Below, one piece after another: positions 5,663 through 10,597 of a stretch of DNA of 10,597 nt (its first letter is position 1; every line of letters starts with the position of its first letter). The translations under genes and the position numbers were made by a program. This DNA comes from DASUSH01 sp036375215. GTDB taxonomy: Bacteria; Actinomycetota; Thermoleophilia; Solirubrobacterales; 70-9. Below the pieces are notes generated by a model that saw nothing but the letters and a program-made list of their open reading frames with translations, made no database searches and was not told the DNA's origin. The stretch is taken from NCBI GenBank assembly GCA_036375215.1, contig DASUSH010000022.1, positions 1 to 10,597 of the forward strand, written 5' to 3'.

Positions 5663-6922
5663 CTAGGCGACCCCGAGCCGCCGCGCCTGCTCGAGGGCGC
5701 GCTCGCGGACCTCGCCGGCCCCCTCCACCACCCCACCCCGCATCAGCACCCGGCCGGCCACCACGCTCGTGTCGACGACCGAGCCCGCCGCGGCGTACAC
5801 GAGGTTGGCGACGAGCTCGCCCGGGGCGAGCTCGGGGGCGTCGGCGCGGACGAGCAGGAAGTCGGCCGGGTCGCCCGCGGCGAGGGCTTCGCGGCCGCCG
5901 AGCAGGGGCGAGCCCGCGCCGGTCGCGATCCGCCAGGCCTCCGCGGCCGTGATCGCGGCGGGGTCGCGGGCGGCGTGCTTCTGCACGAGCGCGAAGTGCT
6001 TGACGTCGGCGAGCAGGTCGAGCGAGTTATTCGATCCGGCCCCGTCGGTGCCGAGGCCGACGCGGGCGCCGCGCTCGCGCGCCCGCGGGTAGGGGAACGG
6101 GCCGCCGACAGCGAGCTTCATGTTCGCGACCGGGTTGGTGACGAGGGTCGCCTCGCGCTCGGCGATCAGCTCGAGCTCGGAATCGTCGAGCCAGACGCCA
6201 TGGGCGAGCACGGTCTGGGGGCCGAGCAGGCCGAGTCCGTCGAGATAGTGGGCCGGCCGCTTCCCGTGCGCCTCGACGCAGTCCGTCACCTCCTGCTCGG
6301 TCTCGGAGAGGTGGATCTGGACCGGCAGGTCGCGGTCGGCGGCCTCGTCCGCGACCCAGCGCAGCGACTCCGCGCTCACCGTATAGATCGCGTGCGGGGC
6401 GAGCGCGCCCGAGATCCGGCCGCCGCCGTCGACCGCGGCGATCGCGTCGAGGCTCGCGGCCGCGACGTCGCGCAGCCCGCCGATGCCGGTGCCCTCGCCG
6501 GTGTCGATCAGCGGAGCGCCGATCACCGCCCGGATCCCGGCGTCGGCCACCGCCCGCGCGGTCTCGCCGGCGTGCCAGTACATGTCGAAAAAGCGGACGG
6601 TGCCGGTGCGGATCATCTCCACGCAGGCGAGCCGGGTGCCCCAGTACACGTCCTCGGCGGTCAGCTTCGCCTCGGCCGGCCAGATCCAGTCCTCGAGCCA
6701 CTCCATCAGCGGCAGGTCGTCGCCGTAGCCGCGAAACAGGGTCATCGCCGCGTGCGTGTGGCCGTTCACCAGGCCCGGCACGAGCGCGGTGCCGGAGCCG
6801 TCGAGCACCTCGTCGCCCTCGGCCGCCCGCACCCCGGGCCCGAGCTCCGCGATCAGCCCATCCTCCACGCGCAGCCCGACGGTCTCCCCGCCGAGCGTGG
6901 TCCCCTCGACCGCGAGGCTCAC
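5663..6922 (-). CDS. MTA/SAH deaminase-type amidohydrolase
   Basis: This 419-residue metal-dependent deaminase of the amidohydrolase superfamily belongs to the TRZ/ATZ branch. Expected metal ligands are all present: H55 and H57 in GHTH, H204 with E207 in QIHLSETE, H241 in LAHGVW, and D293 in GTDGAGSNNSLDL. H177 in APHAIYT is the usual substrate-site histidine. The N-terminal strand region and the C-terminal DPADFLLV...VVDTSVVAGRVLMRGG form the composite beta-sandwich. The family deaminates 5'-methylthioadenosine, S-adenosylhomocysteine or adenosine. The GTG start is fixed by its overlap with the upstream phosphorylase (GTGA, 6919-6922) and by a purine-rich GGAGGGGG just before it. The neighbour supports a pathway MTA to MTI to hypoxanthine plus methylthioribose-1-phosphate. 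Alternatives are guanine/8-oxoguanine-type or aminofutalosine deamination. Confidence 0.88.
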   Translation of the reverse strand: MSLAVEGTTLGGETVGLRVEDGLIAELGPGVRAAEGDEVLDGSGTALVPGLVNGHTHAAMTLFRGYGDDLPLMEWLEDWIWPAEAKLTAEDVYWGTRLACVEMIRTGTVRFFDMYWHAGETARAVADAGIRAVIGAPLIDTGEGTGIGGLRDVAAASLDAIAAVDGGGRISGALAPHAIYTVSAESLRWVADEAADRDLPVQIHLSETEQEVTDCVEAHGKRPAHYLDGLGLLGPQTVLAHGVWLDDSELELIAEREATLVTNPVANMKLAVGGPFPYPRARERGARVGLGTDGAGSNNSLDLLADVKHFALVQKHAARDPAAITAAEAWRIATGAGSPLLGGREALAAGDPADFLLVRADAPELAPGELVANLVYAAAGSVVDTSVVAGRVLMRGGVVEGAGEVRERALEQARRLGVA

Positions 6923-7653
6923 GCCCCCTCCGCGGCGGTCGCCTCGGCGAGCCCGGGCACGACCCGGGCGAGCGCGTGCTGCGCGCGCCCGGTGTTCGCG
7001 GCCTTGCCCGCCTCGTACTCCTCGGTCGTCAGCGGGGCCGGCCCGATCCCGTTCGCGAGGTTGTCGACGTTGCAGACGGCCGCGTAGCGGAGCCCCAGCT
7101 CGGCAGCGATCACCGCCTCGCCCGCGATCGTCATGCCGACCAGGTCGGCGTCGCGGGCGATCATCCGCACCTCCGCCGGCGTCTCGAAACGCGGCCCCGG
7201 CGACTGCCAGTAAACGCCGCCGTCGTGAACGGGTAGGCCGGCGGCCGCGAACGCGCCCATCAGGACCGTCCGCCACTCGCGGTCGAACCCCGGCACCAGG
7301 TGCCCCCGGGCGTCGTCGTAAAGGGTCGTCCGGCGCGTCAGGACGAAGTCGTCGGGAGCGACGAAGGCGCCGACGCCGAGGTCCGGGCGCAGCGACCCCA
7401 CCGAGCCCAGCGCCAGGACCCGGTCGCATCCCAATTCGCGGAGCGCGGTCAGGTTCGCCCCGCTGTCGACCGCGTGCGGGGCGGCGTACCCGTCCAGCCC
7501 GTGCCGCTGCAAATAGACGAACGAACCCGAGTCGAGCAGGGCGACAGGGCCCCACGGAGTGGGCACGTCGACCCGCTCGGCGTTCGCGGGGAACGCCGTC
7601 CCGAGCAGGGTGTGGCCGGCGGCGACGGCGAGCCTTCCCATGCCTCCGAGCAT
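6919..7653 (-). CDS. MTA/MTI phosphorylase (purine nucleoside phosphorylase family 2)
   Basis: This 244-residue protein resembles MTAP/PNP. LALGSVGSLRPDLGVGAFVAPDDFV (80-104) is the family core, GPRFETPAEVRMI (153-165) and GMTIAGEAVIAAELGLRYAAV (173-193) are the base and ribose regions, and the base-recognition triplet is N195-V196-D197. Adenine-using MTAPs have Asp-x-Asp there, whereas 6-oxopurine enzymes have Asn at the first place, so the Asn fits methylthioinosine. The usual N-terminal IGGSGLY is changed to AVAAGHTLLG, and the phosphate-region NYRAN to DSGAN. ATG 7653 is given; ATG 7641 is a good alternative (240 residues), since TATGCT ends 7 bases before it, making it leaderless. It overlaps the deaminase by four bases, so the two form an operon. 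Direct MTA phosphorolysis or futalosine hydrolase-like activity remains possible. Confidence 0.82.
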   Translation of the reverse strand: MLGGMGRLAVAAGHTLLGTAFPANAERVDVPTPWGPVALLDSGSFVYLQRHGLDGYAAPHAVDSGANLTALRELGCDRVLALGSVGSLRPDLGVGAFVAPDDFVLTRRTTLYDDARGHLVPGFDREWRTVLMGAFAAAGLPVHDGGVYWQSPGPRFETPAEVRMIARDADLVGMTIAGEAVIAAELGLRYAAVCNVDNLANGIGPAPLTTEEYEAGKAANTGRAQHALARVVPGLAEATAAEGA

Positions 7654-7654
7654 A
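7649..7654 (-). promoter_or_regulatory. putative -10 box for the nucleoside salvage operon
   Basis: Read on the minus strand, TATGCT (7654-7649) fits TANNNT and ends seven bases before ATG 7641. If active, the upstream ATG at 7653 lies inside the box and cannot be the start. No convincing -35 is seen. Confidence 0.4.
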
Positions 7655-7715
7655 TGCGCGAAAAAGTCCCGGCGAGGGCTAAAGGTTCGCCGTCGGCGTG
7701 CCGATTGAAACCCTG

Positions 7716-7967
7716 ATGGAGACGAGGGTCGAACGTGTGGTGCTCGAAACCCCCCGGCATCGCATAACCGGGGACCTTCACCTACCCCGTGAGGGTTACC
7801 GGTCTCGGCTCTCGGACTTCCTCAACAGAGGAGATCTCGAGTTCATCCCCCTCGTCAACGCCGAGATCTCCTCGGCGAATGGGGGCGCGACTCAGTCGCG
7901 CTCCTTCTTGGCCGTGGCCAGTGGCCACGTCCAACTCGCCTACCCCTACGAGGAAGCCCCGAACTAG
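7716..7967 (+). CDS. small conserved protein, probably DUF6812
   Basis: This 83-residue protein begins METRVERVVLETPRHRITGD and continues LHLPREGYRSRLSDFLNRGD, then EFIPLVNAEI and FLAVASGHVQLAYP. The pattern of short beta strands around a conserved PREGYRSRLSDFLN segment matches, from memory, a small actinobacterial family called DUF6812, whose function I do not know. ATG 7716 is preferred because homologues begin near this point; GTG 7698 would add six residues. Neither has a Shine-Dalgarno sequence. It diverges from the salvage operon (63 bases between ATG 7653 and ATG 7716) and converges on the CsaA-like gene. The DNA looks somewhat less GC-rich than its neighbours and is full of inverted repeats, so an RNA role or overlap with a structured element cannot be excluded. 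Confidence 0.65.
   Translation: METRVERVVLETPRHRITGDLHLPREGYRSRLSDFLNRGDLEFIPLVNAEISSANGGATQSRSFLAVASGHVQLAYPYEEAPN
7828..7873. repeat. 12-bp perfect inverted repeat inside the DUF6812-like gene
   Basis: GAGGAGATCTCG (7828-7839) is the exact reverse complement of CGAGATCTCCTC (7862-7873), with a 22-base loop. Each arm also contains the self-complementary GAGATCTC. The repeat lies in coding sequence. Confidence 0.6.
7885..7901. repeat. 7-bp hairpin GCGCGAC-TCA-GTCGCGC
   Basis: There is a perfect stem of seven pairs with loop TCA, directly after the 12-bp repeat and inside the same coding region. Confidence 0.5.
7913..7929. repeat. 17-bp palindrome CGTGGCCAGTGGCCACG
   Basis: CGTGGCCA and TGGCCACG are perfect inverted copies around G7921, still within the DUF6812-like gene. 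It could be a protein-binding site or just part of the cluster of repeats. Confidence 0.5.
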
Positions 7968-7990
7968 TTTCAGGGCGACTTCGTGTGCCT

Positions 7991-8021
7991 TTCCGCGTGC
8001 CCCAGGGATGGGGCCGCGGAA
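7991..8021. terminator. strong hairpin between convergent genes
   Basis: TTCCGCG-T-GCCCC (7991-8003) pairs with GGGGCCGCGGAA (8010-8021): twelve pairs, one bulged T and a six-base loop. It lies 23 bases after the DUF6812-like stop and 21 bases after the stop of the CsaA-like gene read from the other side. On the plus strand a pyrimidine-rich tail with CTTCC repeats follows. It probably terminates transcription from both sides. Confidence 0.7.
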
Positions 8022-8042
8022 GGCTGTCTTCCTTCCGGCGTC

Positions 8043-8390
8043 TCAGGCGATGCGGTCGCCCGGAGACACCGCTTCATCGGGCCGCAGCAGGACGACGCCC
8101 TGCTCGTCGTCGAGCGCGCCGAGGACCAGGACCTCGGAGGTGAACGGCCCGATCCGCTTCGGCGGGAAGTTGACGACGGCGACGACGAGCCGGTCCTCGA
8201 GCTCGCCGCGCTCGTAGTTGGTGATCTGCGCCGAGCTCCGCTTCCGCCCGATCTCGGGCCCGAAGTCGATCTCGAGCTTCCAGGCGGGAACCCGTGCCTC
8301 GGGGAAGTCGTGGACCGCGGTCACGCGCCCGACCCGCATGTCGACCGCGGCGAAGTCGTCCCAGGTGATCTCGCCCGGCCGCTCGCTCAC
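8043..8390 (-). CDS. csaA: CsaA-like tRNA-binding protein
   Basis: This 115-residue protein consists of one OB-fold tRNA-binding domain of the CsaA/Trbp111 type. After ITWDDFAAVDMRVGRVTAVHDFPEARVPA it reads LEIDFGPEIGRKRSSAQITNY (39-59), the hallmark segment, then VVAVVNFPPKRIGPFTSEVLVLG (69-91) and LLRPDEAVSPGDRIA at the end. This closely follows bacterial CsaA, which forms dimers, binds tRNA-like structures and has been linked to protein-export chaperone activity. Length is normal for the family. The GTG start overlaps the stop of the upstream dehydrogenase (GTGA, 8387-8390), with no Shine-Dalgarno sequence, so it is probably read by coupled translation. The pairing with a dehydrogenase has no obvious metabolic meaning. 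Confidence 0.92.
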   Translation of the reverse strand: MSERPGEITWDDFAAVDMRVGRVTAVHDFPEARVPAWKLEIDFGPEIGRKRSSAQITNYERGELEDRLVVAVVNFPPKRIGPFTSEVLVLGALDDEQGVVLLRPDEAVSPGDRIA

Positions 8391-9421
8391 GGCGTGAGCA
8401 CGATCTTGAGCGCCTCGCGGCGGTCGTAGAGCGCATAGGCCTCGGGCGCATCGTCGAGCGACATCCGGTGGGTGACCAGCGGCCCGGGGTCGAGCGCCCC
8501 CGAGGCGAGCCGCTCGAGCACCGGGTCGAGGTGGGCGATCACGTTCGCGTGCCCGGTCTTGATCGTCAGCGCCTTCAGCCAGACGACCCCCATGTGGAGC
8601 TCGATCGGCTCGGCGTAGACGCCCGTCGCCGAGACCGTGCCGGCCTTCCGCGTCAGCCTGCAGGCGAGGCCGAGGGCGTCCGGGTGCCCGACGGCGTCGA
8701 TCGCGGCGTCGACGCCGCGCCTCTCGGTGAGCGACTTGACCGTCCCCCGCGGATCCTCCTCGGTCAGGTGCACGGGCGTCGCGCCGAATCGCCGCGCCAG
8801 CTCGAGCCGCTCGGGGACCGTGTCGACCGCGATCACGTTCCCGGCGCCCGCCTCGAGCGCCGCCTGAACCGCGCAGAGGCCGACCGGCCCCAGCCCCAGC
8901 ACCGCGACGCTGTCGCCCTCGGAGACGCCCGTCTCGACCACCGCGTGGTAGCCCGTTCCCATCACGTCGCCCGCGAAGAGCGCGACCTCGTCGCTCATCC
9001 CCTCGGGGATCCGGCGCAGGGTCAGGTTCGCGGTCGGGACCAGCAGGAGCTCGGCCTGCGAGCCCTGCAGCGAGCCGAGCAGCTCGCCGTGGCCGAAGAC
9101 GCGCGCGCGGTCGCACTTGTGGAAGTCGCCGCGATCGCAGAAGAAGCAGTCGCCGCAGGCCGTGCCGTAGGCGCCGAGGACCCGGTCGCCCACGGCGACC
9201 CCGGTGACGTCGTCGCCTGCCGCGACGACCGTGCCCACGTACTCGTGGCCGATCGTGAAGCCGGGCTCGATCGCGACCCGACCGTGGTAGATGTGGAGGT
9301 CGGAGCCGCAGATGCCGCTCGCCTCGACGCGGACGATCGCCTCGTCGGGAGCGCCGATCTCGGGGTCGGGCCGCTCCTCGATCCGCACCTCGCCCGGGGC
9401 CTGGAACGTAACCGCTCGCAT
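8387..9421 (-). CDS. zinc-dependent alcohol dehydrogenase (MDR superfamily)
   Basis: This 344-residue medium-chain dehydrogenase probably oxidises an alcohol with NAD. Catalytic zinc ligands are Cys38 (GICGSD), His59 and Glu60 (GHEYVG), with Asp152 in GDVMGTGYHA as a possible further ligand. The structural zinc lobe has Cys89, 92, 95 and 103 (CGDCFFCDRGDFHKC), all four present. The nucleotide fold carries GLGPVG (176-181), and Asp200 at the end of the second strand favours NAD over NADP. It resembles threonine-dehydrogenase/formaldehyde-dehydrogenase-like MDRs, but the substrate is open. ATG 9421 gives a normal MRAVTF start; longer starts add 18 unlike residues. There is no Shine-Dalgarno sequence, but TAGGCT ends 8 bases upstream, so the mRNA may be leaderless. 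The csaA-like gene overlaps its stop. Confidence 0.93.
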   Translation of the reverse strand: MRAVTFQAPGEVRIEERPDPEIGAPDEAIVRVEASGICGSDLHIYHGRVAIEPGFTIGHEYVGTVVAAGDDVTGVAVGDRVLGAYGTACGDCFFCDRGDFHKCDRARVFGHGELLGSLQGSQAELLLVPTANLTLRRIPEGMSDEVALFAGDVMGTGYHAVVETGVSEGDSVAVLGLGPVGLCAVQAALEAGAGNVIAVDTVPERLELARRFGATPVHLTEEDPRGTVKSLTERRGVDAAIDAVGHPDALGLACRLTRKAGTVSATGVYAEPIELHMGVVWLKALTIKTGHANVIAHLDPVLERLASGALDPGPLVTHRMSLDDAPEAYALYDRREALKIVLTP

Positions 9422-9429
9422 GGCCGCGG

Positions 9430-9435
9430 AGCCTA
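9430..9435 (-). promoter_or_regulatory. putative -10 box of the alcohol dehydrogenase/csaA operon
   Basis: On the minus strand TAGGCT (9435-9430) fits TANNNT and ends 8 bases before ATG 9421. The -35 region is weak. It supports a leaderless transcript. Confidence 0.4.
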
Positions 9436-9462
9436 TGCGAGGCGGCTCAGGGGAACGAGGTG

Positions 9463-9489
9463 CAGCCGGCGGCACGCGGCCGCCGGCTG
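9463..9489. terminator. 11-bp perfect GC hairpin
   Basis: CAGCCGGCGGC (9463-9473) and GCCGCCGGCTG (9479-9489) are exact reverse complements with loop ACGCG. It stands 22 bases after the stop of the membrane miniprotein on the minus strand and upstream of the dehydrogenase promoter, so it would separate the two leftward transcripts. There is no U-tract, which is common for terminators in high-GC genomes. Confidence 0.6.
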
Positions 9490-9511
9490 TCCTGCCCCAC
9501 CTCGAGTCGGC

Positions 9512-9658
9512 TTATCGAACCGCTGTGCCCCGACCCGCGGTCAACCGCGGCCAGAGCAGCAATACGAGCCCGATCAGGATGCAGACGATCCCGAGCGCGT
9601 AGTGGACGAGGATCGCGAGCACGATCCCGATGATGATGAGTAGAAGCGGCAGTTCCAT
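9512..9658 (-). CDS. 48-residue membrane miniprotein
   Basis: A 49-codon frame runs from ATG 9658 to TAA 9512. It begins MELPLLLIIIGIVLAILVHY and continues ALGIVCILIGLVLLLWPRL, followed by the basic tail TAGRGTAVR. About 35 hydrophobic residues around a central H-Y suggest one long or two short membrane helices with a positive C-terminus. The run of hydrophobic residues without stops, and a terminator-like hairpin 22 bases beyond, argue for a real gene. No Shine-Dalgarno or good promoter is visible, and some codons (CTA, TTG, GTA) are unusual for this GC-rich window. I do not recognise a function; small proteins of this shape are often envelope or stress proteins. It diverges from the larger membrane protein gene. 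Confidence 0.6.
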   Translation of the reverse strand: MELPLLLIIIGIVLAILVHYALGIVCILIGLVLLLWPRLTAGRGTAVR

Positions 9659-9706
9659 ATGCATGCGAGGCATCTACCCAGTGGTTGCAATCCGCACACT
9701 TCCGGG

Positions 9707-9735
9707 TTGACGGCCGCTCGGACGGGCCGTACCTT
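9707..9735 (+). promoter_or_regulatory. sigma-70-type promoter of the membrane protein gene
   Basis: TTGACG (9707-9712) is one mismatch from the -35 consensus, followed after exactly 17 bases by TACCTT (9730-9735), which fits TANNNT. The box ends 8 bases before the GTG at 9744, so the transcript would start at or just before the start codon. Confidence 0.7.
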
Positions 9736-9743
9736 GCCGCCCC

Positions 9744-10202
9744 GTGCTCGCGCTCGCTCCGACCTCGGTCTTCGCCCTCGCCCTGGCCGTCGGCCTGCTG
9801 AAGGGCCGCTACGCGCAGGCGGCGGTGGCGCTCGCGGCCTGGATCGTCCTCGCGGTCGTCGCCGAGGCCGCGATCGGGACGCTCGACGCGGGCGACGCGC
9901 CGCTCGCCGACGCCTGGATCGTCGTCCTCCTCCAGCTCGCCGGCTGGGTCCCCGCTCTGGTCGCCGCGGCCGGCGCGGCGCGGGCGGGGTCGTGGTGGGC
10001 GCGAAGCGGTCGCCGGGTCGCGCCGGCCGGGCTCGCCGAGACGGCCGCGAACTTCGTCTGGGTCTTCGTCATCACCCTGCTCGGCATCCTCTTCGCCGGC
10101 GTCGACATCCTCGGCGCGGAGATCTTCTGCGCGCTCTTCGGCGCGCTGCTCGCGGGCGTCATGCTCTTCGGATTCGGCTCGGCGCGGAGCCAGCCGGCCT
10201 GA
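9744..10202 (+). CDS. polytopic membrane protein of unknown function
   Basis: This 152-residue protein has five likely membrane segments, near residues 2-19 (LALAPTSVFALALAVGLL), 26-46, 57-79, 103-123 and 125-145. A short basic loop (SWWARSGRR, 83-91) sits between the third and fourth; its positive charge suggests that it faces the cytoplasm. There are no recognisable catalytic motifs or transporter signatures, and I do not recognise the family. GTG 9744 is chosen because a good promoter ends 8 bases before it (leaderless) and the N-terminus then begins with a membrane segment. It is a single-gene transcript, ending 15 bases before the stop of the convergent sulfatase gene, with no room for a separate terminator. 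Confidence 0.7.
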   Translation: MLALAPTSVFALALAVGLLKGRYAQAAVALAAWIVLAVVAEAAIGTLDAGDAPLADAWIVVLLQLAGWVPALVAAAGAARAGSWWARSGRRVAPAGLAETAANFVWVFVITLLGILFAGVDILGAEIFCALFGALLAGVMLFGFGSARSQPA

Positions 10203-10217
10203 GGCCGCCGGGCGCCG

Positions 10218-10597
10218 CTACTCGCAGAACGGGCGGTCGGCGACGCGGTCGTCGCGCCCCTCGACCCCGGCGCAGCGGCGCAGCGCGGCGAGCCTGATCG
10301 CAAGGCCGAGCTTCACGGGGCGCACGCCGGGGCGCCGGTCGCCGTCGAGGTTCTGCAGCTGGAAGGGGTCGGTCCTCAGGTCGTAGAGCTCGCGCTCGTC
10401 GGCGGGCTCACAGATGCCCGTCCCGTGGTCGGGAACGGCGCTGTGCACGACGTAGGAGAAGGCGAGCGTCCGGATCGCGTCGAACGCGCAGCTCTCCGAT
10501 GTGGTGTTCTTCTCGTGCCCGCTCTCGAAGCTGGTCAGGATCCCGCGCTCGCGAGGCCAGCCGGCGCCGCGGCCCGCGAGGAGCGGGGCCAGCGAGC
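10218..10597 (-). CDS. C-terminal part of a sulfatase (cut by the right edge)
   Basis: The minus-strand frame is open from the right edge to TAG at 10218, giving 125 residues. It starts SLAPLLAGRGAGWPRERGIL, matching the S-L-x-P-L-L segment found late in type I sulfatases. Near its middle is ERELYDLRTDPFQLQNL, the E-x-Y-D-L-x-x-D-P-x-E/Q-x-x-N-L motif typical of the C-terminal domain. The end, LRRCAGVEGRDDRVADRPFCE, has two cysteines that could form a disulphide, in keeping with an exported enzyme. Type I sulfatases hydrolyse sulfate esters through a formylglycine; the catalytic half lies outside the window, so activity cannot be judged. A phosphonate monoester hydrolase/phosphatase relative is possible. 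Confidence 0.85.
   Translation of the reverse strand, partial: SLAPLLAGRGAGWPRERGILTSFESGHEKNTTSESCAFDAIRTLAFSYVVHSAVPDHGTGICEPADERELYDLRTDPFQLQNLDGDRRPGVRPVKLGLAIRLAALRRCAGVEGRDDRVADRPFCE

Noticed and set aside
7750..7755. CCCCCC run as a possible 6C RNA motif
   Set aside because: That motif needs two hairpins with C-runs in the loops; here there is only one C-run and it is part of a stem.
9660..9674. ATGC/GCAT repeats upstream of the miniprotein as an operator
   Set aside because: Only four-base arms; too short to support.
1..10597. Mobile elements, CRISPR arrays, tRNA or rRNA genes
   Set aside because: No transposase or integrase motifs, no regularly spaced repeats and no tRNA-like cloverleaf were seen on reading both strands.

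Overview
This window is very GC-rich (roughly 70% by eye). It has strong third-position G/C bias, several GTG starts, four-base ATGA/GTGA-type gene overlaps and probable leaderless transcripts. These traits, with the gene content, suggest an actinobacterium, perhaps of the Thermoleophilia/Solirubrobacterales type; that placement is inference. I see no mobile element, CRISPR array, rRNA or tRNA.

Layout, left to right. (1) Positions 1-880 hold two divergent genes: a gene cut by the left edge (minus, GTG at 67) and a MerR-family regulator with two winged-helix-like halves (plus, GTG at 122). They are separated by a short divergent promoter region. (2) Positions 881-1031 are a convergent intergenic region rich in inverted repeats. 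(3) Positions 1032-3042 (minus) encode two overlapping alpha/beta-hydrolases: a cytosolic one first, then one with a twin-arginine-like N-terminus. (4) Positions 3043-3127 are a divergent promoter region containing a 15-bp palindrome whose core, ATGTNACAT, recurs at the start of the MerR gene. (5) Positions 3128-4937 (plus) encode an acyl-CoA dehydrogenase and an SCP2 sterol-carrier-domain protein. (6) Positions 4934-5530 (minus) encode a small lipoprotein whose stop codon shares CTAG with the SCP2 stop. (7) Positions 5663-7653 (minus) are a two-gene nucleoside salvage operon: a PNP/MTAP-family phosphorylase followed by an MTA/SAH deaminase-type amidohydrolase. (8) Positions 7716-7967 (plus) encode a small protein of a family I take to be DUF6812; the gene is full of inverted repeats and is followed by a strong terminator-like hairpin. 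(9) Positions 8043-9421 (minus) encode a zinc alcohol dehydrogenase and a CsaA-like tRNA-binding protein, with a four-base overlap. (10) At 9512-9658 (minus) there is a 48-residue membrane miniprotein. (11) Positions 9744-10202 (plus) encode a polytopic membrane protein behind a clear TTGACG-N17-TACCTT promoter. (12) From 10218 to the right edge (minus) lies the C-terminal part of a sulfatase.

How the genes may work together. The acyl-CoA dehydrogenase, SCP2 protein and divergent hydrolase pair look like a lipid or sterol-like acyl catabolism module. It may be controlled through the ATGTNACAT palindrome, perhaps by the nearby MerR protein. The deaminase and phosphorylase pair fits salvage of methylthioadenosine through methylthioinosine. 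The rest is housekeeping or of unknown role. A recurring theme is a TANNNT-like -10 box placed 7-8 bases upstream of the start codon in genes that lack a Shine-Dalgarno sequence. First genes of several transcripts are therefore probably leaderless, while internal genes carry clear Shine-Dalgarno sequences or overlap the preceding gene.
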